NCBI RefSeq assembly: GCF_006874465.1
Contig: NZ_VIRL01000015.1
Span: 62,001 to 126,000 of the forward strand
Source: Microbispora bryophytorum
GTDB lineage: Bacteria > Actinomycetota > Actinomycetes > Streptosporangiales > Streptosporangiaceae
Length of the DNA stretch: 64,000 nt
Direction: 5' to 3'
Of this stretch, positions 18,263-26,663 are shown one piece after another (within the stretch, counting starts at the first letter, position 1; each line of letters opens with the position of its first letter). Position numbers and translations under genes: made by a program. The notes beneath the pieces were generated by a model that saw nothing but the letters and a program-made list of their open reading frames with translations, did no database searches and had not been told where the DNA came from.

Positions 18263-18838
18263 CGGAACCGGCCTCGCCGCCGACACGGACAGGGCCACCA
18301 GCGCCGCCATGTCGGAGACGACGGTGATGCGCTGGGTGAGCCCGGCCGGCACCGCCCCGGGATCGAGATGCAGCATCTGGAAGGCGTACGGCAGGACCAC
18401 GAGGAGCAGCGAGCCGAGCGCGACGGCGCACAGCGCGCGCACCAGGCGCGAGTGGGTGGCCCGGGCGACGAGCAGCCCGGCCACCGGCAGGCTGGCGAAG
18501 GCGACGAAGGCGGCATAGCGGTGGATGTTGCCGGAGAGCGACAGCGGCAGCCCCAGCGGGTCCGTCGGGAACCCGGCCACCAGCAGCAGGCAGGCGCTCC
18601 ACATGCCCACCAGTAGCGTCGCGCGCCGTTCCAGCCGCCCCAGCCGGTCCAGCCGTACGGCCAGCACGGCCGAGCCCACGGCGATCGACGTCAGCGAGGC
18701 CGGCAGCAGCCAGCCCTGCGGCGCGTAGAAATATTGGCTGATCGTCGCCGTGAGCGGGTCGAGCCCGCCCACCAGATGTAACGCGAGCATCGCGGTGGCT
18801 CCGAGTGCCACCAGTGCGTATCCCAAGACCATCCCCAT
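17267..18838 (-). CDS. DUF998 membrane protein, stop apparently lost
   Basis: The first 200 or so residues (18838 down to about 18220) form a typical DUF998 protein: six hydrophobic helices, with ISQYFYAPQGWLLPAS, SGNIHRYAAFVAFASLPVAG and a final helix ending near SAARPVP. Members normally stop there at 200-220 residues. Here the frame stays open for another 950 bases, antisense through most of the flavoprotein gene, and the extra part (His/Pro/Arg-rich) has no domain character. Either the stop has been lost by mutation or the protein is genuinely extended. It lies 81 bases after the GH13 gene on the same strand, with a hairpin between them. Confidence 0.55.
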   Translation of the reverse strand: MGMVLGYALVALGATAMLALHLVGGLDPLTATISQYFYAPQGWLLPASLTSIAVGSAVLAVRLDRLGRLERRATLLVGMWSACLLLVAGFPTDPLGLPLSLSGNIHRYAAFVAFASLPVAGLLVARATHSRLVRALCAVALGSLLLVVLPYAFQMLHLDPGAVPAGLTQRITVVSDMAALVALSVSAARPVPSQVRRVRLAAERFERVLDGPVEGRIGVHHVPQPRRGDLVLHRHHEGAEHLPAGRPGARGADQHAAPRVLHQLDEALVPGPVDPAPGRLADGGDARPHVDPGLLGRPLRQADRGHLGVGERDPGHRPVVGRRAALAEDVAGGDPALVDGDVRVRPPAGDVAHRPHAVGGPHPSVHGDEPGVLVEAGVAGADRGQVGAAPGGDQQPYGAEGPAVLQREREAVLVVPHPLGRDAGVRFEALAGEHPGQQHAGLRLLLREQAVGGLHDRHPRAEPGEHLGEFAADRPAAEHDQRLGHLPRRDGVPVRPVRRALQAVDRGDGGAGPGGEDDPAPRA

Positions 18839-18897
18839 GGCTCTTCACTGTGGCCGCGGGGAGGGCGCGGGCCCATCGGAGATCCACCCGAGCCGCC

Positions 18898-18924
18898 CCT
18901 GAGGGATCCCCTAGGGATCTCAGG
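18898..18924 (-). terminator. Terminator at the GH13 stop codon
   Basis: A hairpin pairs 18898-18910 with 18914-18924 (CCTGAG..ATCCC arms, 2-base bulge) and overlaps the GH13 stop codon. It would separate that gene from the DUF998 gene. Confidence 0.55.
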
Positions 18925-20602
18925 AGACGTCGGCGGAATCGGCCGGGGCCGTCTCAGGGGTGGAGGCGCGGAACCAGCGGCAGCCGTACCCGCCCATGGG
19001 GAAACGGGCCCGCCCGGAGTCGGAGATCTCGACCGTGCCGTCCACCAGCAGGTCGGTCAGCACCTTGGACGAGTCGAGCCCGTCCAGCGTGATCTCCACC
19101 TCGACCTCGGTCTCGGCGAGGTTGTGCACGGCCACGACCGTCTCGCCGTCGCAGTCGGCCCGGTGGGCGAACACGGCGTCCACGCCGGCGTCGAGCACGG
19201 TGTACTCGCCCCACGCGAACTCCGGGCAGTCGCGGTAGTGCCGGATCAGCCGGGTGATCCACGACAGCAGCGAGTCGGGGTCGCGCTCCTGCGCGCTGAC
19301 GTTGACCTTCTCGGGTCCGTACTCCCCGGTGGGCATGGGGATCTGCACCTTGGAGGGGTCGGCGTCGCTGAAACCGCCGTTGCGGTGCGGGGTCCACTGC
19401 ATGGGGGTCCGGACGGCCTGGCGGCCCTCCAGCTCCAGGTTCTCCCCCATGCCGATCTCCTCGCCGTAGAAGAGCACCGGGGTGCCCGGCAGGGAGAACA
19501 GCAGGCTGTAGACCATCTTGATCCGTTCCAGGTCGCCGCCCAGCATCGTGGGCAGGCGGCGGCGCAGGCCCCGGCCGAACAGCTGCATGTCCTTGTCCGG
19601 GCCGAAGGCCGCGAAGACCTCCTCGCGCTCGGCGTCGTTCAGCTTGTCGAGCGTGAGCTCGTCGTGGTTGCGGACGAACGTCGCCCACTGGGAGTCCTTG
19701 GGCGCCTTGGGGCGCTCCCGCAGGGCGGCGGCCAGCGGGCCGGCGTCGTTGCGGGCCAGCGACAGGTACGTCCGCTGCATGGTGATGAAGTCGAAGCACA
19801 TGGTGATCTCGTCGCCGAGATCGTTGCCGAAGTATCGCACCAGGTCGTCGTACGGCAGGTTCACCTCGCCGAGGAGGATGGCGCTGCCGTCGCGGCGGCT
19901 GAGGAAGGCCCGCAGGCAGGCGAAGAACTCGTGCGGGTCGGGCAGATCGCCGCTGTCGGTGACCTGCTCGACGAGGAACGGCACGGCGTCCATCCGGAAG
20001 CCCGAAAGGCCCAGCTCCATCCAGAACCCGAGGATCCGGGAGATCTCGTCCTGCACCTCGGGGTTCGCGGTGTTCAGGTCGGGCTGGAACCGGTAGAACC
20101 GGTGGTAGTAGTACTGCTCGGTCTTCTCGTCGTACTCCCAGAGGCTGTCCTCCTTGTCGGGGAAGACGATGCCCTTGGGATCGTCGGGCTCCGGCTTGTC
20201 GGACCAGATGTACCAGTCCCGATAGCGGGAGTCCCGGCTGGAGCGCGCCTCCTTGAACCAGGGATGTCTGTCGGAGGTGTGGTTGACCACGAGATCGGCG
20301 ATGACCCTGATGCCGCGGTCCCTGGCCACCCGCATGAACTCCACGAAGTCGCCGAGCGTGCCCAGGCGTGGATCGACGTTGTAGAAGTCGGTGATGTCGT
20401 AGCCGTCGTCCTTGTCCGGCGTCGGGAAGAACGGCATCAGCCAGATGCACGTCACGCCCATCCGGTCCAGATGGTCGATGCGCTGGATCGCCCCCCTGAA
20501 GTCACCGATCCCGTCGCCGTTGCCGTCGGCGAAGGTCTCGATGTCCAGGCAGTAGACGACCGCGTTCTTCCACCACAGATCGGAGGTCATGCTCAGTCTC
20601 AT
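18920..20602 (-). CDS. GH13 enzyme, trehalose synthase-like
   Basis: A 560-residue alpha-amylase superfamily enzyme resembling maltose-trehalose mutases (GH13_16). The TIM barrel shows DGNGDGIGDF, VIADLVVNHTSDRHPWF, the nucleophile Asp205 in GFRMDAVPF, the acid Glu246 in LLGEVNL and the transition-state Asp in FVRNHDELTLDKL. A C-terminal beta domain ends at GYGCRWFRAS. No maltokinase gene follows, unlike classical treS-pep2 loci, so an amylase or glucosidase role remains possible. ATG codons at 20602 and 20590 are both usable; neither has a strong ribosome binding site. Confidence 0.88.
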   Translation of the reverse strand: MRLSMTSDLWWKNAVVYCLDIETFADGNGDGIGDFRGAIQRIDHLDRMGVTCIWLMPFFPTPDKDDGYDITDFYNVDPRLGTLGDFVEFMRVARDRGIRVIADLVVNHTSDRHPWFKEARSSRDSRYRDWYIWSDKPEPDDPKGIVFPDKEDSLWEYDEKTEQYYYHRFYRFQPDLNTANPEVQDEISRILGFWMELGLSGFRMDAVPFLVEQVTDSGDLPDPHEFFACLRAFLSRRDGSAILLGEVNLPYDDLVRYFGNDLGDEITMCFDFITMQRTYLSLARNDAGPLAAALRERPKAPKDSQWATFVRNHDELTLDKLNDAEREEVFAAFGPDKDMQLFGRGLRRRLPTMLGGDLERIKMVYSLLFSLPGTPVLFYGEEIGMGENLELEGRQAVRTPMQWTPHRNGGFSDADPSKVQIPMPTGEYGPEKVNVSAQERDPDSLLSWITRLIRHYRDCPEFAWGEYTVLDAGVDAVFAHRADCDGETVVAVHNLAETEVEVEITLDGLDSSKVLTDLLVDGTVEISDSGRARFPMGGYGCRWFRASTPETAPADSADVS

Positions 20603-20638
20603 GACCGTTCCCGATGCCCGGCAAAGGGAGGGTAAAAC

Positions 20639-20673
20639 ATCGGGCCCGCGCCGCCGGAGCGGCGCGGGCCGAT
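20639..20673 (-). terminator. Terminator after the cold-shock gene
   Basis: Arms 20639-20654 and 20659-20673 pair over 15 bp with one bulged G and a CGGA loop. It lies 53 bases beyond the cold-shock stop, on the exit side. Confidence 0.75.
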
Positions 20674-20726
20674 GCGGTACCGCCGGCGCGGCCGGTCACA
20701 GCCGCGATGTCACCGTGAGTCACGTC

Positions 20727-20930
20727 TTAGAGCGGCGTGACCTGTTCGGCCTGCGGTCCCTTGTTTCCCTGAACGGTCACGTAGCTGACTCTCTGGTTCT
20801 GGTCCAGCGTCCGATAACCGTTCGAAGTGATCGCCGAATAATGAACGAACACGTCAGCGGTGCCGTCGTCCGGAGCGATGAAACCGAAGCCCTTTTCGGC
20901 GTTGAACCACTTGACGGTGCCTTCAGACAA
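20727..20930 (-). CDS. Cold-shock protein, TTG start
   Basis: A 67-residue CspA-family single-strand nucleic-acid-binding protein. RNP1 is KGFGFI and RNP2 is VFVHYSAI, within the opening [18 protein letters not shown] at 20930 is chosen as the start because AAGGAG lies exactly six bases before it and the resulting protein has family length. A longer in-frame reading to an ATG at 20978 adds 16 residues without homology. The 211-base region upstream (20931-21141) contains no gene. It should hold the promoter and the structured leader typical of csp mRNAs, but I cannot pin down a box. Confidence 0.92.
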   Translation of the reverse strand: MSEGTVKWFNAEKGFGFIAPDDGTADVFVHYSAITSNGYRTLDQNQRVSYVTVQGNKGPQAEQVTPL

Positions 20931-21141
20931 CTGCTTCTCCTTCTTGGAAGCTACGCCATGTTCCCAGGTCGGGAGCATGAGGCTGCGTAGCGGATTCGTC
21001 GCGCGACCGCGTGAGACGCTGAAATGCGCGCATATCCGCCGCCGGGGCGAACCCGGGTGCGCTTTTTACAAACCATGTTTTCAGGGATTGTCCACTGCGA
21101 CACTCACAGCCTGTACGGACAGTACCCGCGATTACCCGAGG

Positions 21142-22095
21142 CTATGCCGGTGCCGCCATGTACCAGCGAGCGTGCCCGTCACCGCGCGTGAGCGAGTCGA
21201 GCCGCCGGGGCAGCTCCTGCCGGGAGAACGGGTCGCCGGAGGCGTTCCGGATATGGATGCCCACGGCGTACATGTCCCGCACCTCCATCAGCGTGCCGTA
21301 GCCGGGCCACAGCCGCAGGTCCGAGCCGTACGCGCGGGCGAACTCGTCCACGTCGGACGCCGACAGGCCGAAGCGGCGCTGCCCGTGGTAGGTGTGCACC
21401 AGGTCCCACTCACGGGGACCGACGGCCACGCCGTCCCAGTCGCACAGCACCACGTGCCCGTCCTGGCAGCGCAGCAGGTTGTCGATCCAGGCGTCGCCGT
21501 GCAGCAGTACCGGCGAGCCGGTGTCCAGGTCGCGCCAGCGCCCGGTGAGCTCCTCGATGCGGTCGCTCAGCCAGGACCGCTGGGTGTCGGTGAGCACCTC
21601 GGCCCGGTGCTCCACCGCGTGCCGCACCTCGGCGAGGGGGTCGGTGAGCGTCCGCAGCCCCACCGGCGGCACCGGCTCGCGGTGCAGGCTGCGCAGCACC
21701 CGGCCGAGCTGCCGGGTCGTCGGGCGGCCGCGGGAGGGGACGTACCGCCAGAAGGTGACCACCCGGCCGTCGTGCACGATCGGCTGGTCGACCTCGTCGG
21801 CGGGCCGCACGGTCGGAAAGCCCCGGTCGGCGAGCCAGCGGGCGACCTCCACGACCACCGGCAGCCGGGTCAGCGCGTCCGGCGCGGTCGCGATCCGCAC
21901 CACCATCTCCCCGCCGGCCACTCTGTTCCCGGCCGCTCTGTTGCCGGCGACAGCGTTCCCGCTCAGTTTGAAGACCGCGTTGCTGCGCAACCGCAGGAGC
22001 CGCGCGCCCCGGGCGTCTATTCCGATCTTCGCGCAGACCTCGCGCAGGACCCGGAACGCCTCCTCCGCCAGCGGTGCCGTCTCCATCGTCCTCAT
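21142..22095 (-). CDS. Aminoglycoside phosphotransferase-family kinase
   Basis: A 317-residue APH/choline-kinase fold protein. The catalytic loop is VLLHGDAWIDNLL (Asp base and Asn) and the Mg-binding segment is LCDWDGVAVGPREWDLVHTYHG; an N-lobe VVRIA strand carries a candidate basic residue for ATP. A short repetitive insert (SGNAVAGNRAAGNRVAGGE) sits near residue 45-64. The substrate is unknown; resistance is only one option for this broad family. It begins 7 bases after the XRE-TPR regulator gene stops, so the two are very likely co-transcribed, which points to a small-molecule or signalling role rather than stand-alone resistance. Confidence 0.82.
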   Translation of the reverse strand: MRTMETAPLAEEAFRVLREVCAKIGIDARGARLLRLRSNAVFKLSGNAVAGNRAAGNRVAGGEMVVRIATAPDALTRLPVVVEVARWLADRGFPTVRPADEVDQPIVHDGRVVTFWRYVPSRGRPTTRQLGRVLRSLHREPVPPVGLRTLTDPLAEVRHAVEHRAEVLTDTQRSWLSDRIEELTGRWRDLDTGSPVLLHGDAWIDNLLRCQDGHVVLCDWDGVAVGPREWDLVHTYHGQRRFGLSASDVDEFARAYGSDLRLWPGYGTLMEVRDMYAVGIHIRNASGDPFSRQELPRRLDSLTRGDGHARWYMAAPA

Positions 22096-22102
22096 GGCGG
22101 TT

Positions 22103-23599
22103 TCAGGCGTTCTCGGCGGGCTCGGCGGTCTCGGCGACGGCGAGGTCCGCAGCCGGGAACAGCCCGCTGAGTGCCAGCGTGGGCGACGACTCCGACAGCA
22201 CCCGCCGCAGGCGCCGTACGGCGGGCAGCGCGGGGTCGGCGTCCGCCAGCAGGGCCCTGGCCCGGGTGACGACGATCGAGGTGCGGTGTTCGGCGGGCAC
22301 CTGCCGCAGCGCCTCCGCGGCGATCCTGCACGACTCCTCGTGGTCGCCGTGCCTGGCCAGGTGGCTCGCCTGGTCGAGCAGGATCAGCGCCGGGTCGATG
22401 GTCTGGAAACCCGGAGGGAACCCGTCGATGCCCTGCACCTGCTGGGCGTCCCCCAGCTCGATCAGGGTGCCGGTGCGGTAGAACTTCATCCGCTTCTCGG
22501 TGAAGACGAAGGCCAGGTCGTCCTGGCTGATGCCGCGCATGCGGGCGAAGATCTGCTCCGCCTCGGCGAGCGCGATCCTGGCCGCCTTGCCGTCTCCCAT
22601 CCTGGCCAGCGCGCGGGCCTCGGCCGCCGCCGCCAGCGCCGCCGGTGAGCTGGGGGCCGAGCCGGCCAGCATCCGCGCCTCGCGGGCCAGCCGCACCGTC
22701 TCGTTCAGGTCGCCGTAGTAGTAGAGGAGCATGGTCTGCTGGGCCCGCACGAGCGCCCGCAGCCGCAGGTCGCCCACGTCGTCGGAGGCGGCGCGGGCGG
22801 TGCCGTACCACGCGTGGGCCTGGCGGGTGTCGCCCAGCTTCATCAGCGCGTCGGCGGCGAGCAGAGTGAGCATCGTGGTCGCGGTGAGAAGGCGGCGCTG
22901 CACCGACGACGGCTGGCGGACCGCGCTCAGCCGGCGCACGTCGGAGATCTCCAGCATGACCCGGCTGAGCATCGGCGTCGGCGGGGTCGTCATGTACTCC
23001 CTGCGGTAGCGCAGCACCTGCTCGTCCAGCCGGTCGAGCTGGTCCTCGTTCACCGTGCCCGCGGCCAGCGTGCGGTCGAGGTCGTGGCGCAGGCCCTCGA
23101 CCTCGGCGAAGAACCGGCCGCTCGGCGTGCCCATCAGCATCGCCTGGTGGAACAGCGCCCGGCGCTCCGCGTCGTCGGCGGCCGGGTCCTCGGCCCTGGC
23201 CTGCTCGGCGGTCTGGCCGGGGCCCACGACGACGATCTTCTGCCCGCCCTGGTCCTCGCAGTAGTCGGCGGCCAGGCCGAGCCGTACGGCGTTGCCCCGG
23301 TAGAGCCGGGCCAGCAGGTCGATGGTCTGGGGGCGCGGGCGGGCCCGGTTGTTCTCCCAGGCGTTCAGCAGGTCGATGCTCGCCCGCGGGTGGCCGAGGT
23401 TCTGCTGCTCGCACAGGTGCTCCAGCTCCTCGATCGCCTGCCGGGCCGACCACCCGCGGCCGAGCCTGTGCGCCTTCAGCAGGCTGACGCCGCAGCACCC
23501 GTGGATCGCCTGGACCGTCTGCCAGAGCGTCCACTGCCGTAGTTGTGCCTGTTCGCGCCAGCGACGCGCGCAAGCGGGTGAGTGCTCTCCGCGGGCCAT
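22103..23599 (-). CDS. XRE-type regulator with TPR-like repeats
   Basis: A 498-residue protein. The N-terminal part (about residues 10-100) is a helix-turn-helix of the XRE type, with the motif LLNAWENNRARPRPQTIDLLARLYRG. The remaining 350 residues are alpha-helical Ala/Leu/Arg-rich repeats typical of the tetratricopeptide regulators of Streptomyces and relatives. The ATG at 23599 has GGAGG eight bases upstream; a GTG two codons earlier is too close to that box. It forms an operon with the APH-like kinase and is divergent from a small unknown gene. The intergenic palindrome at 23695-23704 is a candidate operator. Confidence 0.82.
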   Translation of the reverse strand: MARGEHSPACARRWREQAQLRQWTLWQTVQAIHGCCGVSLLKAHRLGRGWSARQAIEELEHLCEQQNLGHPRASIDLLNAWENNRARPRPQTIDLLARLYRGNAVRLGLAADYCEDQGGQKIVVVGPGQTAEQARAEDPAADDAERRALFHQAMLMGTPSGRFFAEVEGLRHDLDRTLAAGTVNEDQLDRLDEQVLRYRREYMTTPPTPMLSRVMLEISDVRRLSAVRQPSSVQRRLLTATTMLTLLAADALMKLGDTRQAHAWYGTARAASDDVGDLRLRALVRAQQTMLLYYYGDLNETVRLAREARMLAGSAPSSPAALAAAAEARALARMGDGKAARIALAEAEQIFARMRGISQDDLAFVFTEKRMKFYRTGTLIELGDAQQVQGIDGFPPGFQTIDPALILLDQASHLARHGDHEESCRIAAEALRQVPAEHRTSIVVTRARALLADADPALPAVRRLRRVLSESSPTLALSGLFPAADLAVAETAEPAENA

Positions 23600-23694
23600 G
23601 TGCACGCCCTCCAGTGGTGAACCGATCCCCGTTCAGGTTGTTTCCCCAAGGTAAACGCGCAGGCACACAACCCCCGGGACTGTTATGCCTTCGT

Positions 23695-23704
23695 GTTCGC
23701 GAAC
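23695..23704. promoter_or_regulatory. Palindrome GTTCGCGAAC in divergent promoter region
   Basis: A perfect 10-bp palindrome lies about 95 bases upstream of the XRE regulator start and 130 bases upstream of the small gene. It is a plausible operator for that regulator, but the assignment is inferred from position alone. Confidence 0.35.
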
Positions 23705-23785
23705 CCGCGTGTCTTCCACGGAATCCCGGTGGGTTACCTGGTTATTGCACGGTTTCGGGAGATCGGGGCGATTGCCGGTGGGTCG

Positions 23786-23814
23786 TTGCGGGTTCACCCT
23801 TTCCGGTGATAGGT
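23786..23814 (+). promoter_or_regulatory. Candidate promoter of the small gene at 23837
   Basis: TTGCGG at 23786-23791 and ATAGGT at 23809-23814 are 17 bases apart, close to the house-keeping sigma factor consensus. They are followed 14 bases later by the gene's CGGAGG ribosome binding site. Confidence 0.4.
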
Positions 23815-23836
23815 CCTGACGTTCCGGAGGCTGACC

Positions 23837-24124
23837 ATGACGACGGTAGAACGCAGCGAGGCGATGGACCACCTGGAGCGGCTCGCCGCGCAGCTCGAGG
23901 CCCACTCCTTCCAGGTGCGCCTGACGGCGCCCGCCGGCCTCTATCCACGTCTGCGCGTCGTCAACCCCATGGAGCCCACGATGGCCGAGGACGTGCTCGC
24001 CTCCAGCGGCGGCGACGGCGAGTGGTGGTACTGGCTGTCCTGGGCCGGCCGGATCGGGCACGCCTCCGACGTGGTCACCGCCGCCGAACGCATCGCCAGC
24101 GTCCTCCACGTGATCCGCCGCTGA
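23837..24124 (+). CDS. Conserved-looking small protein, unknown
   Basis: A 95-residue soluble protein starting MTTVERSEAMDHLERLAAQLE, with a central APAGLYPRLRVVNPMEPTMAEDV segment, an aromatic GEWWYWLSWAG strand and a C-terminal helix (AAERIASVLHVIRR). No domain is recognised. The start is ATG after CGGAGG. Its position divergent from the XRE-TPR regulator suggests that it is that regulator's target or partner. Small proteins of this layout beside XRE regulators are familiar in Streptosporangiales, but I cannot name a family. Confidence 0.72.
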   Translation: MTTVERSEAMDHLERLAAQLEAHSFQVRLTAPAGLYPRLRVVNPMEPTMAEDVLASSGGDGEWWYWLSWAGRIGHASDVVTAAERIASVLHVIRR

Positions 24125-24143
24125 ATCGCCGGATCGCCGGGGG

Positions 24144-24887
24144 TCACGCGAACTTCGACTTCGGGCGGTCCTGGAGGACGCCGTCGACGTACACGTCCAC
24201 CTTCTCGTCGTAGAAGGCGACCAGCCCGGCGATCTTCTGGGACTCCGGGAGCGGCGTGGGGTACGACCAGACGAGGTCCCTGCCGGACTCGTCCTCGCCG
24301 ACCGACCAGTACACCGCGCGGCCCTTGTACGGGCAGTGCGTGACGGTCTCGGACGGGCGCAGCAGGTCCAGCCGCACGTCGGTCTTCGGCAGGTAGTAGC
24401 GCGGCGGCAGACCGGTCTCGAACAGGATGCGCGGGCCGCGCGAGTCGGCGACGGTCACGCCGCCCACCTCCACTCGGACGTGGCGCGAGCTGGGCAGGAT
24501 GTCCACCCGCGTGTACGGGTCGCGGGCGTGGACGAAGACCTCCTCGTCCTCCTCGAACCAGTTGTCCACCGCGTTCCAGTCGAACCGGACGTGGCCCCGG
24601 ATCTGCTCCAGCGGCGCGTCGTCTCCGTACACCAGGGCGGCGCCCGCCCGGCCGGCCACGTCGTGGACCGCCGCCTCGCCCCTGCTGGGCGAGTGCCGCG
24701 TCTCCCCGGTGGCCTTCAGCTCCTCCACCCGGACGTCGTCCGCCGGGAAGTAGTAGGCCGGGTAGTAGGGAACCTCCCAGACCAGCAGGGCCCGGGTGGT
24801 GTCGGCCACCGCCCGCCCCCCGACGTAGACGCGCACGCGCTTGGCCGTCGTCTCCACCCGGACACGGCCCCGTTTCGTCTCCTCCAT
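24144..24887 (-). CDS. DUF427 protein with two tandem domains
   Basis: A 247-residue protein made of two similar DUF427 modules. The first has VRVYVGGRAVADT...YYFPADDVR...SPSRGEA, the second VRVEVGGVTVADS...YYLPKTDVRLDLL...CPYKGRAVYWSV. Each ends in a short acidic strand, and the last module contains VDVYVDGVLQDRPKSKF. The fold is a small beta-barrel of unknown activity. It is convergent with the small gene (19-base gap) and divergent from the CysRS-like gene. Confidence 0.88.
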   Translation of the reverse strand: MEETKRGRVRVETTAKRVRVYVGGRAVADTTRALLVWEVPYYPAYYFPADDVRVEELKATGETRHSPSRGEAAVHDVAGRAGAALVYGDDAPLEQIRGHVRFDWNAVDNWFEEDEEVFVHARDPYTRVDILPSSRHVRVEVGGVTVADSRGPRILFETGLPPRYYLPKTDVRLDLLRPSETVTHCPYKGRAVYWSVGEDESGRDLVWSYPTPLPESQKIAGLVAFYDEKVDVYVDGVLQDRPKSKFA

Positions 24888-25013
24888 GCCTGCGCCAACC
24901 GACGGGCGGATCGTCCTTATTCCCCGGCCTCACAATCGCCATTTCCCGGTGTGCGGGGCGGGGCCGGCCCGCGCTATCGACAGCGAGCGGATAAGTCGCT
25001 TACCCTCGGCTAG

Positions 25014-26369
25014 GTGGGTCTTCGCCTTCACGATACACATCGCCGCGCCCTCCGCGATTTCGTCCCCCGAATTCCCGGAACGGTGTCGATTTATCTCTGC
25101 GGTCCCACCGTCGTCGTCCCGCCACACCTGGGACAGCTCAGATCTCAGGTGAATTTCGACATCCTGCACCGCTGGCTGAAAAGCAGTGGATACGAGGTGT
25201 TGCTCTGCCGGAACGTCACCGACATCGAGGACAAGATAATCCACAGGGCCATTTCCGAGGGAGTTCCCTGGTGGCGGATCACCGATCCCGTCCACCGCGC
25301 CTTCGTCCGCACGTACACCGCCCTGGGATGCCTTCCGCCCAGCGTGGAGCCGCGGGCGACGGGACACATCCCGGAGATGATCGAGATGGTGGAGCAGCTC
25401 GTCGCGTCAGGGCACGCCTACGAGTCCGACGGTGACGTCTATTTCTCGGTCGGCTCCTACCCGCATTACGGGTCCCTCTCCCGGCAGCAGACAAGGCATC
25501 TGCGAGCGGCCGAGGACAACGAGCACGGAAAGCGCGACCCGCGCGATTTCGCGCTGTGGAAGAGCGCCAAGCCCGGCGAGCCGGTGTGGAACTCACCCTG
25601 GGGCGACGGGCGCCCGGGGTGGCACCTGGAATGCTCCGCGATGGCCCGCAGATATCTGGGCACGGAATTCGACATCCACGGCGGCGGAGCCAATCTCATA
25701 TTCCCGCACCACGAGAACGAGATGGCCCAGTCGCGGGCCGCCGGGGATTCGTTCGCACGCTTCTGGCTGCACAATGGACCGGTGACGCACCGGGGCGAGA
25801 AGATACGCAAACATCTCCGCAACCCATTGGCCGTCCCGGCCCTGCTCGACCGCGTACGGCCGGCCGAACTCCGCTATTACCTGGCGGCCGCCCATTACCG
25901 GTCGCCGGTGGAATTCAGCCCCGACGCCCTGGACGAGGCGGCGGCCGCCTTCCGGCGGATCGAGAGGTTCGTGCTGCGGGTGGCCTCAGACGCCGCCGCG
26001 TCCCTTCCCCCGCAGTTCAGCGAGGCCATGGACAACGACCTGAACGTGCCGCAGGCCCTCGCGGCCGTCCACGGCGCGGTGGCCGAGGGCAACGCCGCAC
26101 TGGCGTCCGGAGATCACCGGAGGGCGGCCGGGAAATGCCGCACGGTCCGGGCCATGCTGAATGTGCTCGGCCTGGATCCGCTCAACGACAGCTGGCATCG
26201 GGAATCGCATCTCCAGGAAGTCGCCGGGGGCGTGCTCCGGGTGGTCCGGAATCTCGCCGCCGCCAGCGCCCGGCAGGGAGATCACGAGCGTGCGCGGATC
26301 ACCGAGCAGCACATCGAGAGGGCGCTCGCTAAACGGCGCCAAATCGAGCACCCCGCGCTTATCAGATAG
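25014..26369 (+). CDS. Diverged cysteinyl-tRNA synthetase paralogue
   Basis: A 451-residue class I synthetase of full CysRS length. Zinc ligands that bind the cysteine thiol are all kept: Cys29, Cys207 (GWHLECSAM), His232 and Glu236 (FPHHENE). FDIHGGG and the anticodon-side helix [11 protein letters not shown] are also recognisable. The two catalytic signatures have drifted: HIGH is HLGQ (38-41) and KMSKS is KIRKH (263-267), though both lysines remain. The extreme C-terminus lacks the usual G-T-x-W ending. Codons are visibly more A/T-rich than those of neighbours, suggesting acquisition. It starts at GTG 25014 with no clear ribosome binding site. It may ligate Cys to something other than tRNA-Cys, or be decaying; the canonical cysS is expected elsewhere. 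Confidence 0.82.
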   Translation: MGLRLHDTHRRALRDFVPRIPGTVSIYLCGPTVVVPPHLGQLRSQVNFDILHRWLKSSGYEVLLCRNVTDIEDKIIHRAISEGVPWWRITDPVHRAFVRTYTALGCLPPSVEPRATGHIPEMIEMVEQLVASGHAYESDGDVYFSVGSYPHYGSLSRQQTRHLRAAEDNEHGKRDPRDFALWKSAKPGEPVWNSPWGDGRPGWHLECSAMARRYLGTEFDIHGGGANLIFPHHENEMAQSRAAGDSFARFWLHNGPVTHRGEKIRKHLRNPLAVPALLDRVRPAELRYYLAAAHYRSPVEFSPDALDEAAAAFRRIERFVLRVASDAAASLPPQFSEAMDNDLNVPQALAAVHGAVAEGNAALASGDHRRAAGKCRTVRAMLNVLGLDPLNDSWHRESHLQEVAGGVLRVVRNLAAASARQGDHERARITEQHIERALAKRRQIEHPALIR

Positions 26370-26373
26370 ATCT

Positions 26374-26448
26374 TGGTCGTCCGGGCTCCCTGGAGCACGG
26401 ACACGACCACGGCGTGACGCGTCGCCCCGACGGGCCGCCGGCGACGCG
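26374..26448 (+). terminator. Double hairpin after the CysRS-like gene
   Basis: A first hairpin spans 26374-26409 (7-bp base, then CCG/CGG and CTCC/GGAG). A second pairs 26418-26426 with 26440-26448 (9 bp perfect). Together they probably end the CysRS-like transcript before the peptide gene. Confidence 0.55.
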
Positions 26449-26567
26449 CGGATGACCGGCGGGCGCATGTTACAAGAACAAGAACTGACGCGCGGAGGAT
26501 AATTTCGGCCGATTCATGGGAATCATGACGGCACCAACTGACGGACACCGCCGAAAGGAGGGCCCCG

Positions 26568-26663
26568 ATGAAGAAGGTGCAGATCGTGCCGCGACCGCGG
26601 CCACCGAGAACTCCCGCTCCGGTCGACCTGCGCACCCCCTCAGGAAGGGTCCTCCCCTACTAA
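26568..26663 (+). CDS. 31-residue Pro/Arg-rich peptide gene
   Basis: ATG at 26568 follows AAAGGAGGG (26554-26562) at 5-base spacing, among the strongest ribosome binding sites in the window. It opens a 31-codon frame ending in TAA. The peptide begins MKKVQIVPRPRPPRTPAPVD and ends in Val-Leu-Pro-Tyr, with eight prolines, five arginines, two lysines, no Cys, and no membrane helix or signal peptide. A GATAAT hexamer near 26499 may be its -10 box. It overlaps the convergent glycosyltransferase stop by four bases. It could be a modified-peptide precursor, a small regulator or a leader peptide. No modification enzyme other than the nearby CysRS-like ligase can be suggested. Confidence 0.55.
   Translation: MKKVQIVPRPRPPRTPAPVDLRTPSGRVLPY

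Noticed and set aside
26453..26503. 16-codon frame with a rare TTA codon before the peptide gene
   Set aside because: No ribosome binding site and no distinctive composition.
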